Below, piece by piece: positions 30,270-39,835 of a DNA stretch of 64,000 nt. Location: NCBI RefSeq assembly GCF_030316135.1, contig NZ_CP128185.1, positions 3,410,001 to 3,474,000 of the forward strand. Reading direction: 5' to 3'. The stretch comes from Aliiglaciecola sp. LCG003 (GTDB lineage: Bacteria; Pseudomonadota; Gammaproteobacteria; Enterobacterales; Alteromonadaceae). The notes under the pieces were generated by a model, which made no database searches, was not told the DNA's origin, and saw nothing but the letters and a program-made list of their open reading frames with translations. The position numbers were made by a program, and so were the translations under genes. The number at the start of each line of letters is the position of its first letter. Within the stretch, counting starts at the first letter, position 1.

Positions 30270-31835
30270 TCAAAAATTTTGTGAATATTGATTGCGCAGC
30301 CGGTTACGGATAAAAACTGCGACTAGATTCAAGGTGAACACAATGATCAACAGTAGCATACAACAGGCAAAAACAAATGAAGAGCCATTACCAATATTTT
30401 GGCTATGAAAAGCTCCATCATAGATCAGTACTCCCAAATGCATAAATTGACGTTGTAAATGCACAAAGGGAAAGTCTCCATCTACGGGTAAAGCTGGAGC
30501 AAATTTCACCGCCCCCACCAGCATTAAAGGGGCAACTTCTCCGGCCCCACGTGCAATTGCCAAAATAACTCCCGTCATGATGCCTGGGCTGGCAATAGGT
30601 AACACCATCTTTAAGGTTGTTTCAGCTTGGGTTGCACCTAATGCATAACTGCCATCTCGCAACGCCTTGGGGACTCTGCGCAAGCCTTCCTCGGTAGCAA
30701 CAATAACCACCGGCAAGGTTAATATTGCCATGGTCAAAGAAGCCCAAAACAAGCCTGGCGCGCCAAAAGTCGGTGAAGGTAAATTATCAGAAAAAAGTAT
30801 TTCATCGATATTACCGCCTAGGGTATAGACAAAGAAACCCAATCCAAACACGCCATATACAATTGAAGGCACCCCTGCCAGATTATTTACTGAGATACGA
30901 ATTAATGCTGTAGTTTTATTTTGCGGGGCATACTCATGCAGATACAGCGCAGCTAGCACACCAAAGGGAGTGACGAGTATAGTCATCAACAGTACCATCA
31001 CTATGGTACCAAATAACGCAGGAAATACGCCGCCCGAAGTATTATCTAATTTAGGAGAATCAGTGATGAAATCACTAAAGCTGGACAATCCGACCAATAG
31101 TTTTTGCGAAAAAGACATACTATTGGGAAAATCAATTTGACGCACATCGAATAGACTTAAACTGGCCTGCTGTCCATCTGCAAAACGCAATTTCAACTGA
31201 AATAATCCTATTGTGCTCTCAAGAGCCTCAATATCTTTCTGTAACCTAAAAAAACGTTGCGATAGTCGTTGCCGAGCAGGCGCGCTTTGTTCGACATTTT
31301 TACGGGCCATATCCGCTAAACGATTGTGTATATTAGCCAATTCTCCACTGCGAATATGGTCAATTTGATCTTCTAAAGATACGACTGTGTCTCGTAAAGC
31401 TGAAAAATTTTCAATATCAAAAACGTGTCCGTTATCATCGACAATTTGTAACACTTCAGCGATCACCAAGCCACCATTGCTAAGCAGTATCCTTGCCACG
31501 GGCTGCTCCGGTTCGGTTGCGGAAATACTATTTGACGTGAAGGTGGCTTGCCCATTAACCAATTGACTGGGTGATGAATATTTGAAATGTAGTAATTGTT
31601 GATCAACCCGCATAGTAGTCGCTGTGGGTAATGCATAAAGTTGCTGCGGTACTTGCTGAGCGTCCTGCTGATAAATCAGATGTTGGATCGATTGAGGCCA
31701 GAAATAGTAACTTCCTCTAAAGATAATAAATATTGATAAGGTCAATAGGATAATAATCAAAAAGGCAGCGATGGCGGCAGATAGGCTGGTCACCATAGAT
31801 TGTTTTTGAGCTGAATTTAATTTCCAATTAACCAT
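30270..31835 (-). CDS. pstA: Phosphate ABC transporter permease PstA, extended form
   Basis: Inner-membrane permease subunit. At 521 residues it is much longer than E. coli PstA (about 296). A membrane helix at 15-40 is followed by a long non-membrane region (about 45-250) with a charged, coiled-coil-like part. The conserved permease core starts near residue 270, with FGVLAALYLHEYAP and the EAA-type loop DGSYALGATQAETTLKMVLP. It overlaps the pstC end by 8 bases. The added region is probably periplasmic. Confidence 0.93.
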   Translation of the reverse strand: MVNWKLNSAQKQSMVTSLSAAIAAFLIIILLTLSIFIIFRGSYYFWPQSIQHLIYQQDAQQVPQQLYALPTATTMRVDQQLLHFKYSSPSQLVNGQATFTSNSISATEPEQPVARILLSNGGLVIAEVLQIVDDNGHVFDIENFSALRDTVVSLEDQIDHIRSGELANIHNRLADMARKNVEQSAPARQRLSQRFFRLQKDIEALESTIGLFQLKLRFADGQQASLSLFDVRQIDFPNSMSFSQKLLVGLSSFSDFITDSPKLDNTSGGVFPALFGTIVMVLLMTILVTPFGVLAALYLHEYAPQNKTTALIRISVNNLAGVPSIVYGVFGLGFFVYTLGGNIDEILFSDNLPSPTFGAPGLFWASLTMAILTLPVVIVATEEGLRRVPKALRDGSYALGATQAETTLKMVLPIASPGIMTGVILAIARGAGEVAPLMLVGAVKFAPALPVDGDFPFVHLQRQFMHLGVLIYDGAFHSQNIGNGSSFVFACCMLLLIIVFTLNLVAVFIRNRLRNQYSQNF

Positions 31836-34017
31836 GTTTATAATTCTTTCTTAACCAATACCTTAGTAATTCGGCGATGGAATTGAGCACGAAGGTAAAC
31901 ATAAATAACACCAAGGCCGTTAAAAATAGGATTTGGTAATGACTACTAGCCACTTCTGCTTCAGGAAGCTCGATCGCCAGATTTGCAGTAAGAGTGCGAA
32001 TGCCAGATAACAAATCCCAATCCGCCACAGGCGTATTGCCAGTGATCATTAGTACTATCATAGTTTCACCAAAGGCTCGGCCCAATCCAAGTGCGATTGC
32101 CGACAAAATCCCCGGATAAGCCAATACCAGGACCACTTTGCGTAGTGTTTGTAAACGTGTTGCGCCTAATGCTGAAGACGCCTGTTTGAGACTACTTGGC
32201 ACCTCAAACAGGGCATCTTCTGCCAAGGAGTAGATACTTGGCACTATTGCGATGCCCAAGGCCAGGGCTACAACCAAAGTACTCTTATTAACCGAATTGA
32301 GCGCGTCAAATGAAAACACAGAATAGAAACTTGAAACTTCTGACTGAGATTGCATTGCAGTGAAAGGTTCAGTCACCCAAATGACAAAGATCCCGTTTAG
32401 CAACAGCAATATTGCCACAACCGGCAACTCCCACCCCTCTTTAAATCTTTGTGGCAAGCGCGCAACCAAAGGTTGATGAAAGAATGCAAAGACAATTAAT
32501 ACCAAAGGGATCAGCAATATAAACAAGAACAGTGAAAGCAAAAACTGTTCAGCCAGAGGCGCCAGCCAGATAGCGGCAATAAACCCCAAGACCACAGAGG
32601 GAATGGCTTCGAGCATTTCAATTGAGGATTTCATCCAATTCCGCATTTTTTGCGGGGCGAAATAAGCAGTATAGATCGCGGCACTCAAGGCCAAGGGTAC
32701 AGCAATTAACAGTGCCAATAGCGAAGCTTTTAAACTTCCAATCACCAATGGAACTATACTAAACTTTACCTCCTGAAAGTCTGTAGCATAAGTGGTTTGC
32801 CAAACATAATCAGCTTGTTTGTACCCCTCGTATTGTACTTTCCCCCATAGTGCTTCAACGGTGTTGACGGCAGATAAAGCCTTAATTTTCCAGCTTTGAA
32901 TGCTTTGTTGTTGATACACAAAGAGGTGATCCTGAGCTAAAAATGAATCCTGATATTGGAATTCTTGCTGTTCTGCAAGTAAGGTTTCCCCTGTGACATA
33001 ATTGAATAAAACAATATTCTGGTTGTCAGTAAAGGCTACTGCGGCATTTTCTGTTTGGTGGACATGGATTTTCAATGGTGAGATGTCACCTGCCAGCGCA
33101 TATACGGGTACGAAATTCAGTACCCCGGCTTGATTCACAACCGACCACTTTTGCACTTTGCTGTTGGCTAAGCCAACAAAAACAGATCGTTGACTCGGTA
33201 AGGCTTGCAAAAAGGTTACCGGTTTATCTACTGGGCTAATAAGCTCATCATCCCGACCAATGAGTTGAGTGACTAAAGATTGATCGCGCACATACATGAA
33301 TTGTCCGATGCGAGGCAATAATACCAAGAGTTTCTGCGCAATCACTGTCGCTCGGTGCACCTCTTCTTTGCGTTGACGGTCCAAACTTATGACCTGCCAT
33401 CTGTCATCTTGCACCACAGACAGCATGATGAGTGAATCCGACAACTCAAAATCATAAGAATCTATGGGCTGGTTCGGATTCGCTCCGTCAAGGGCGATGC
33501 TCATTTCTAATTGACTTTCAAAATGATTTTGCAACTGGGTGAGCTTTTCTATTCTCAGTAATCCCGATTGACTTAAGCGCGCGACATACAATTCGCCACC
33601 ATAGGATTTCACTTTAACTTGGTCATCGCACAAGGTGGGTATGGTTTTCGTGATCTGCAGACCGGACTGACCCATTGAGCTTGTGTTTGATAGTGATAAA
33701 AAATTTAATCTGCACAGAGAATCATAACTTGCCATGGCGTCGCCATGGGTAAAATCGCCCATGAGAATAATATTTTGCCCCTCGGGAACCCGATACTGTT
33801 GGGCAGGCTCAATCTGAACAGACTTCCACAATGGCAACACTTGAACGACCAAATGCCACAGCAATAGTCCCAACATCAACAGCACACACCAACCGGCAAT
33901 CCCAATCAGGTAAGCAATCAGCCGGTTTTTAACCCTTCGTCGCTGAGCTATTTTACCGATTTCGCCGTTTTCCATTGTAGATTCGTGTGACGACAAATGA
34001 TCCACGCTACCAACCAA
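31828..34017 (-). CDS. pstC: Phosphate ABC transporter permease PstC, extended form
   Basis: Permease subunit of 729 residues, about 400 longer than E. coli PstC. After one membrane helix (about 35-60) comes a region to about 410 rich in beta-type repeats (for example VFVGLANSKVQKWSVVNQAG) that may be an exported propeller-like domain; this is inference. The permease core at about 430-729 includes SIEMLEAIPSVVLGFIAAIW and the loop ASSALGATRLQTLRKVVL. The start is uncertain: TTG at 34017, GTG at residue 5 or ATG at residue 15 are all possible without a strong Shine-Dalgarno. No pstS is adjacent and no clear Pho box lies upstream. Confidence 0.9.
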   Translation of the reverse strand: MVGSVDHLSSHESTMENGEIGKIAQRRRVKNRLIAYLIGIAGWCVLLMLGLLLWHLVVQVLPLWKSVQIEPAQQYRVPEGQNIILMGDFTHGDAMASYDSLCRLNFLSLSNTSSMGQSGLQITKTIPTLCDDQVKVKSYGGELYVARLSQSGLLRIEKLTQLQNHFESQLEMSIALDGANPNQPIDSYDFELSDSLIMLSVVQDDRWQVISLDRQRKEEVHRATVIAQKLLVLLPRIGQFMYVRDQSLVTQLIGRDDELISPVDKPVTFLQALPSQRSVFVGLANSKVQKWSVVNQAGVLNFVPVYALAGDISPLKIHVHQTENAAVAFTDNQNIVLFNYVTGETLLAEQQEFQYQDSFLAQDHLFVYQQQSIQSWKIKALSAVNTVEALWGKVQYEGYKQADYVWQTTYATDFQEVKFSIVPLVIGSLKASLLALLIAVPLALSAAIYTAYFAPQKMRNWMKSSIEMLEAIPSVVLGFIAAIWLAPLAEQFLLSLFLFILLIPLVLIVFAFFHQPLVARLPQRFKEGWELPVVAILLLLNGIFVIWVTEPFTAMQSQSEVSSFYSVFSFDALNSVNKSTLVVALALGIAIVPSIYSLAEDALFEVPSSLKQASSALGATRLQTLRKVVLVLAYPGILSAIALGLGRAFGETMIVLMITGNTPVADWDLLSGIRTLTANLAIELPEAEVASSHYQILFLTALVLFMFTFVLNSIAELLRYWLRKNYKHG

Positions 34018-34247
34018 TTCTAATCGAGTGCGGCTAGTGTAATGGATTTAAGGATTCGGGCAAGTGTCTGAGCTTTTTTGCTTAAGCTATGGTTATTTTT
34101 GATGTATAAAACAGGTGTCGGTAATTGGTATAAATCCCAATATCCTAAAGGAAAACACTATTGGATAGAGGTAAATAGTCGCAGTTAGCGGTAAAGTATG
34201 CGCTATGCTAACAATACACTATTCCCAACAAGAATAAGGAATGAGAT

Positions 34248-34751
34248 ATGAAGTCAATGATCCTGACTTTGATCGGCAAAGACAAGCCCGGCTTGGTGGA
34301 ATCCCTGGCGCAAAAAGTATATGAAATGGAAGGCAATTGGTTAGCGAGTAATTTCTCCTATATGGGAGGTCACTTTGCTGGATTCCTCGAAGTGGACATT
34401 CCCGAGCAAAACCATGCTGGACTGATAGAATGGTTGCATGCCCATCCGGCTTTGACAATTCATTCGGTTAAATCAGATGATACTAGTGTGACCGACACTA
34501 CCATTGCCGAAATAGATATTATGGGCAACGACAAGCCTGGCATAGTTCAAGAACTGACTGCGACCTTGAGTCAATTCAATATTAATATTATTAAATTTGA
34601 ATCCAGTTGCGAAAGTGCGCCCAACTGGGGCAGCTTGTTATTTAAAGCCCATGCAAAGGTGTCGATTCCAGCAAACTTTGAAATTGATGCTCTATCTGAT
34701 GCCTTAGAAGGTATCGCCAATGATTTGGTGGTTGATGTGGCATTGCGATGA
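34248..34751 (+). CDS. gcvR: ACT-domain regulator, GcvR-like
   Basis: The 167-residue protein consists of two ACT domains: MILTLIGKDKPGLVESLAQKV at 4-24 and IDIMGNDKPGIVQELTATL at about 89-107. This layout is that of the glycine cleavage repressor GcvR. An AAGGA Shine-Dalgarno lies 7 bases before the ATG. It is divergent from pstC and upstream of ppk. In E. coli GcvR binds the activator GcvA; no gcvA is in the window, so the partner is unknown here. Confidence 0.8.
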   Translation: MKSMILTLIGKDKPGLVESLAQKVYEMEGNWLASNFSYMGGHFAGFLEVDIPEQNHAGLIEWLHAHPALTIHSVKSDDTSVTDTTIAEIDIMGNDKPGIVQELTATLSQFNINIIKFESSCESAPNWGSLLFKAHAKVSIPANFEIDALSDALEGIANDLVVDVALR

Positions 34752-34843
34752 ACCGCAAATCCAACTTCCATTTCATAGAGATGTCACATAAACAGTTGAC
34801 CATTAACAACATTTTACGATGTAGCCCCGACACTAGGTAAATT

Positions 34844-36907
34844 ATGACCCCAAATGAGCTGTATTATCCCAAAGAATTGAGTTGGCTTGCGTTCAACGAG
34901 CGGGTGCTGCAAGAAGCCGCAGACAAAGAAAATCCTATCGTGGAGCGAATTCGTTTTCTCGGTATTTATTCCAGCAATATGGACGAATTTTATCGGGTCC
35001 GTGTCGCCGAAGTTAAACGACAGATTTACATTCATATGGATGAAGGTAATGAAGATGCTGCCAACAATACTAAGATGTTGATGGAAAAGATTCAGCAAAA
35101 AGTAGTGGTGATGACAGACAACTTCGAATCAGTCTATGAGGATGTGATCAAGGGTCTGGCCCGTTACAATATCCATATTATTGATAATAATAGCTTGTCT
35201 GATTTCCAACGGGATTGGCTAATAAATTATTTTAAAAACAAAATATTACGCCATATTGCTCCCATACTCATTCATAAAAAAGTCGACTTAGTGCATCGCC
35301 TTAACGACTTTGGCACTTATTTGTATGTGGCAATTCGCCGCAAAGACAAGGCTACCCAGTATGCCACCATTGAACTGCCAACCGAGGCCATGTCCCGTTT
35401 CATATTGATACCACCGGAAAAGTCTCGCAAAAAGAAACACATCATACTCATAGATGATGTGATCCAACTTTGCCTTGATATCATCTTTAAAGGATTTGTA
35501 GAATTCAATGAATTAGAAGCCTATTCGTTCAAAGTAACCCGGGATTCTGAATACTCTATCAACGACGAAATTGATGAGAGTTTTGTTGAGAAGATGTCGG
35601 AGAGTATGAAGCAGCGCTTGATCGCCGAACCCGTGCGAGTGATCCACGACGCAGATATGCCTGAAGAGATGCTTAAAAATTTACGTAAACGCCTGAAGAT
35701 TTCAAATTATGATAGTTTGATAGCCGGCGGGGCTTATCGTAATTTCAAAGATTTCATCGGCTTCCCCAATGTCGGTCGTAGTTATCTTGAGAACCCCAAA
35801 CTTCCCTCGATAAACGCCAAGGTATTCACGGATTTCGATACGGTATTTGATGCCATCAAGCACAAGGACATTCTGCTTTATTATCCCTACCACCGTTTCT
35901 TACATTTTACTGAATTTGTTCGCCAAGCAGCCTTTGACCCCAACGTAAAACATATCCGCTTGAATATTTATCGTGTAGCGACTAAGTCGCGCATTGTCAG
36001 CTCGTTAATTGACGCTGTAGATAATGGTAAAACCGTTACTGTGGTGGTGGAGCTACGAGCCAGATTTGACGAGGAAGCCAATATTGAATGGTCCAAGACC
36101 ATGACAGATGCCGGTATACGTGTAGTTCTGGGCTCACCTTCATTTAAAATACACAGTAAACTTTGTGTAGTCAGCCGCGAGGAAAATGGTCAACTTGCCC
36201 ATTATGCCCACTTTGGAACAGGTAACTTTAACGAAAAAACCGCTAAAATTTACACCGACTTTAGTTTGTTTACTCGCAATCAAGAGCTTGCACAAGAAGC
36301 AATCTGGGTATTTGACCTGATTCAACTGCCTTATCGCAGAAATAAATTCCAGCACCTGCAAGTGTCACCATTAAATGCCCGCACTAAGATTCAAATTTTG
36401 GTGCGTCAAGAAATTCAAAATGCTATAGCCGGCCTGCCCTCAGGGATCACTCTCAAGGTCAATAATCTGGTTGATCAACAACTGATTGATGATCTTTACC
36501 GCGCCAGTCAAGCGGGCGTAAAGGTCAACGCAATTGTCAGAGGCATGTGTTCTCTCTTGCCTGGCATCAAAGGGATGAGTGAAAACATCTTTATTACCAG
36601 TATAGTGGATAGGTTTTTAGAGCATCCTCGAGTGATGGTTTTCAAAAATGCCGGTCAGCCTAAAGTGATAATATCTTCGGCGGATTGGATGGGCCGCAAT
36701 ATGGACAACCGTATAGAAGTGGGTTGCCCAGTCTACGATGAAGAGCTTAAGCAGCGCATTATTGCTATTTTGGATATTCAGCTAAGAGATACCATCAAAG
36801 CGCGTATCATAGATGCCGAACAAACTAATCGATATGTTAAAAGGGGCAATCGCAAAAATATTCGCTCTCAAGTTGAAACATATCACTTCCTAAAAGCATT
36901 GGAATAA
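34844..36907 (+). CDS. ppk: Polyphosphate kinase 1
   Basis: Makes polyphosphate from ATP reversibly at the inner membrane. The 687-residue protein begins with the PPK1 N-domain (ELYYPKELSWLAFNERVLQEA). The catalytic region has YRVATKSRIVSSLIDA, ELRARFDEEANIEW and FKIHSKLCVV with His437 at the autophosphorylated position. The end has the phospholipase-D-like second half (SADWMGRNMDNRIEVGCPV). ppx follows after 60 bases, as in many bacteria. Confidence 0.97.
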   Translation: MTPNELYYPKELSWLAFNERVLQEAADKENPIVERIRFLGIYSSNMDEFYRVRVAEVKRQIYIHMDEGNEDAANNTKMLMEKIQQKVVVMTDNFESVYEDVIKGLARYNIHIIDNNSLSDFQRDWLINYFKNKILRHIAPILIHKKVDLVHRLNDFGTYLYVAIRRKDKATQYATIELPTEAMSRFILIPPEKSRKKKHIILIDDVIQLCLDIIFKGFVEFNELEAYSFKVTRDSEYSINDEIDESFVEKMSESMKQRLIAEPVRVIHDADMPEEMLKNLRKRLKISNYDSLIAGGAYRNFKDFIGFPNVGRSYLENPKLPSINAKVFTDFDTVFDAIKHKDILLYYPYHRFLHFTEFVRQAAFDPNVKHIRLNIYRVATKSRIVSSLIDAVDNGKTVTVVVELRARFDEEANIEWSKTMTDAGIRVVLGSPSFKIHSKLCVVSREENGQLAHYAHFGTGNFNEKTAKIYTDFSLFTRNQELAQEAIWVFDLIQLPYRRNKFQHLQVSPLNARTKIQILVRQEIQNAIAGLPSGITLKVNNLVDQQLIDDLYRASQAGVKVNAIVRGMCSLLPGIKGMSENIFITSIVDRFLEHPRVMVFKNAGQPKVIISSADWMGRNMDNRIEVGCPVYDEELKQRIIAILDIQLRDTIKARIIDAEQTNRYVKRGNRKNIRSQVETYHFLKALE

Positions 36908-36967
36908 GGCAAGGTTCGAACTTAACCTTTAGACCTCACTTTTTGGCTATACCACATAGAGAAACTA

Positions 36968-38497
36968 ATGCCTGAGATAAGCGATGTGCTCAACAATATA
37001 GAGTCCCGTCCTTCCGTCCAAGTAGCTGCATTGGATATTGGTTCCAATAGCTTCCACTTGGTGGTGGCGCGTATTGTTGCCGATAATGTGCAAATTTTGC
37101 ATCGCGTAAAACAAAAAGTGCGCTTAGCCGACGGCCTAGATAAAAACAATCGGCTGTCTCAAGAAGCCATCGATCGCGGTCTTGCCAGTCTACAAGTGGT
37201 GGCTGAAAGCCTGCAAGGCTTTGAGCCTGATACGGTGAGAATCGTAGCGACTTATACCTTACGTAAAGCCAAAAATGCCAAAGACTTTATCAAAGCGGCT
37301 AAAAAGATTTTACCCTACCCCATTGAAGTCATATCCGGCATCGAAGAAGCACGTTTAATTTATTCAGGTGTTGCCCATACGGTCCAAAACGCTGGTCAAA
37401 GACTAGTAGTAGATATAGGTGGTGGCTCTACCGAATTTATCATCGGCGATGGTTTTGAAACCAAAATATTACGCAGTTTGCAAATGGGCTGTGTGAGTTA
37501 CACCAACCAATTTTTTAAAGATGGAAATCTTTCATCTTCTGCGTTTAAAAAAGCCATTACCGCCGCTCAGCAAGAGTTAGAATTAATCGATAACAAATAT
37601 TTACGGTTAGGTTGGCAAAGCTGTTTTGGTACATCTGGCACTATCAAGGCAATTGTATTGCAGGCACAGGCTCTTAATGAGAATGGTCCTGAAGGCTTTG
37701 TCAGTATAGATGCCCTTAAAAAACTGCGAGAACTGAGCATAGAAGCTGGGCATACCGACAAACTAGCGCTTTCCAGCATTACCGAAGACCGTATACCGGT
37801 TTTTGCTGCGGGCTTGTCTATCTTGATTGCCGTATTTAAAAGCCTGAAGATTTTGTCTATGGAGTATTCTGCTGCGGCTCTGCGTGAGGGAGTTATTTAT
37901 GAAATGGAAGAACAACTTGCCCATCATGATATCCGTGAACGCACGGCGCAAAGTTTGTCTACCCGTTATGACGTTGACATAGACCAGGCCAGACGGGTAC
38001 ATGACACCACTTTGTATATCTATGACAAAAGTCGTAAAGCGTGGAAGATTGGCGGGCAACAGCATCGCAACATGTTAGAGTGGGCAGCCCTGTTGCACGA
38101 AGTGGGCCTGCAAATTAATTCCCGTGGTGTTCAGCGTCATTCCGGCTATATCCTACAGAATGTTGATTTGTACGGATTTAATCAAGAACAGCAAAACCTG
38201 TTGGCGACACTCGCCCGTTTTCATCGTAAAAAATTGCGCCTCGAAGAATTGCCCGAATTCTGGCAGTTCGACCCTGACACAGTAAATAAACTGCTGATTA
38301 TCCTGCGCCTCGGTGTATTACTTAACATCAAGCGCCAAGATAATATTTTGCCAGAGTTCGAGGTTGATGTATCAGACAATCAAGTGTTACTGCGTTTCCC
38401 CCAAGGTTGGCTAGAAAATAAACCGATTTTCAGTGCCGATCTGGTCCGCGAGGCTGAACAATTAAAGGTATTGCAATATAGCTTAAGCTTTGAATAG
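36968..38497 (+). CDS. ppx: Exopolyphosphatase (Ppx/GppA family)
   Basis: Releases phosphate from polyphosphate ends or hydrolyses pppGpp. The 509-residue protein has the actin-like phosphatase fold: ALDIGSNSFHLVVARI at about 20-35, VVDIGGGSTEFIIGD, and SGTIKAI. The C-terminal helical HD-like part (ALLHEVGLQINSRGVQRHSGYIL) completes the long form. The context with ppk favours exopolyphosphatase over GppA. Confidence 0.94.
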   Translation: MPEISDVLNNIESRPSVQVAALDIGSNSFHLVVARIVADNVQILHRVKQKVRLADGLDKNNRLSQEAIDRGLASLQVVAESLQGFEPDTVRIVATYTLRKAKNAKDFIKAAKKILPYPIEVISGIEEARLIYSGVAHTVQNAGQRLVVDIGGGSTEFIIGDGFETKILRSLQMGCVSYTNQFFKDGNLSSSAFKKAITAAQQELELIDNKYLRLGWQSCFGTSGTIKAIVLQAQALNENGPEGFVSIDALKKLRELSIEAGHTDKLALSSITEDRIPVFAAGLSILIAVFKSLKILSMEYSAAALREGVIYEMEEQLAHHDIRERTAQSLSTRYDVDIDQARRVHDTTLYIYDKSRKAWKIGGQQHRNMLEWAALLHEVGLQINSRGVQRHSGYILQNVDLYGFNQEQQNLLATLARFHRKKLRLEELPEFWQFDPDTVNKLLIILRLGVLLNIKRQDNILPEFEVDVSDNQVLLRFPQGWLENKPIFSADLVREAEQLKVLQYSLSFE

Positions 38498-38507
38498 TGC
38501 TAAGGTG

Positions 38508-39329
38508 TCAAGCGTACTCAAGATGGGCGTCAATATTACTCAACAGTAATCTGAAGCCTTCTTTGAGGTGTGTGGGGATTAATTGGGTGCGAAGATAGTA
38601 AGGCGCGCGCATTCCATTGTAGTCAATCACAGGACCAATCTGCTCAAAGGGCAAACCCACAAACTGCATGCTTTTTACTAAGCGAGGTTCGACCATAATA
38701 TAGCAATGGTTTATTCCTTCTCTTAGCACCACCGCCGCCACAGTAAGATACAAGCCGACGGATATAAACGGGAAACAGCGTATTTCACTTTCCGAGTAGG
38801 TCATTTGATTGATCACCCCCATCTCTGCACCGGAATGATGATCGATCTCTCTGCGGCGAAATTTAAGGGGTACGGTCAATCTAGATATTTCACACATTTT
38901 CTCAAGCCGCAAATCAGCTGGGTGAAGTGCACTGGCCGAAAAATTTTGATGGACAAACTTTTGCATTGGCAGCAACTGACCCTCTTGAGTCGGTCTGACG
39001 ATTCGAACTGAGCCAGCGACTTGGCTAGTGTGTTGATGAATCAATGCGCAATGGGTGGAATACCCATCGAATTCGTCTATTTCCAAACCATTGGATTGGA
39101 TGGGCTCAAAGCCCATTTCCTTGGCGTAAACATCATGGCGCATTTGATAGGTCTGTTGTCTAAGCAGTTCAGAGTTAGCTATGACCGGCCTGAAGCTATT
39201 GGAGAATTGTTCTGATATTGATAAGGCTTTTTTATTGATGCTGTAGGCATGAGCTCTTCTTACCACAGGTTTTATTAACCGGCTGTTTTTGATACTCGAT
39301 ATACTACGTTGTTTTTTTGACAATATCAC
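38508..39329 (-). CDS. PEP-CTERM/exosortase system-associated acyltransferase
   Basis: GNAT-like N-acyl amino acid synthase type protein that, in other genomes, accompanies exosortase/PEP-CTERM loci. Recognisable parts are LLRQQTYQMRHDVYAKEMGFEP near residue 54, IDEFDGYSTHCALI, and ICEISRLTVP-like text (KMCEISRLTVPLKFRR). The GTG start gives 273 residues, with about 40 basic residues before the conserved domain; the real start could be a few codons later. It is convergent with ppx. No exosortase gene lies next to it here. Confidence 0.82.
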   Translation of the reverse strand: MILSKKQRSISSIKNSRLIKPVVRRAHAYSINKKALSISEQFSNSFRPVIANSELLRQQTYQMRHDVYAKEMGFEPIQSNGLEIDEFDGYSTHCALIHQHTSQVAGSVRIVRPTQEGQLLPMQKFVHQNFSASALHPADLRLEKMCEISRLTVPLKFRRREIDHHSGAEMGVINQMTYSESEIRCFPFISVGLYLTVAAVVLREGINHCYIMVEPRLVKSMQFVGLPFEQIGPVIDYNGMRAPYYLRTQLIPTHLKEGFRLLLSNIDAHLEYA

Positions 39330-39388
39330 ATACCTACTTGGCCAATATATTTATAAAAAATCAATAGATTCAATTCTTTATATTCTTT

Positions 39389-39730
39389 CTAAGCCCGTCC
39401 TAAATATTCATCAATTAATTCAGACAGTCGTTCTTGCAAGTGTTCCTCGAAGTCTTCGAGCTCTTTATTGAACACCTGCAAATAAAGCTCTGCTTGATCG
39501 TAATTTAATAACTTACCATTAGTTTTATATTCAGTCTCTGCCATTGACTTGTCATAACGGGGCACAATAACCCAGCGAATAAAATCAGAATCCAGTCCAG
39601 CCACGGCCTTTTTAGCATGCTTGCAGAAACCTTCTATATGATCTATTCCATCCGGACCTAAGCAGCCAGGTTCCACCCTGAAAGTTACCGTAAGTTTCTT
39701 ATATAAAGGTAATGGAAGTTCAAAGTCCAT
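39389..39730 (-). CDS. Hypothetical protein, 113 residues
   Basis: Unrecognised. The small soluble protein starts MDFELPLPLYKKLTVTFRVEPGCLG; it has two Cys (GCLG and FCKH), a Trp-containing middle (SDFIRWVIVPRYDKS) and a strongly acidic helical end (FNKELEDFEEHLQERLSELIDEYLG). It has no signal peptide or membrane helix. It is upstream of the acyltransferase on the same strand, 59 bases away, so the two may be co-transcribed. Base composition resembles its neighbours. Confidence 0.7.
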   Translation of the reverse strand: MDFELPLPLYKKLTVTFRVEPGCLGPDGIDHIEGFCKHAKKAVAGLDSDFIRWVIVPRYDKSMAETEYKTNGKLLNYDQAELYLQVFNKELEDFEEHLQERLSELIDEYLGRA

Positions 39731-39787
39731 AACCGCTCCCTATTGCTGCTGTGCAAATAATATAGCCAAGGCTAAGACTAAAGGAAA

Positions 39788-39815
39788 CAAAAAAAAACCG
39801 GACTAGCGTCCGGTT
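39788..39815 (-). terminator. Rho-independent terminator after fba
   Basis: AACCGGAC (39796-39803) pairs with GTCCGGTT (39808-39815) around TAGC. The A-run at 39788-39797 is a long U-run on the minus strand, 20 bases after the fba stop. It ends the tkt-epd-pgk-fba series. Confidence 0.88.
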
Positions 39816-39835
39816 CGAGAAAAACCGATAGATAG

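Noticed and set aside
34775-34800. Possible Pho box before ppk (TGTCACATAAACAGTTGAC)
   Set aside because: The first 7-mer is close to consensus but the second does not match at the required 4-base spacing.
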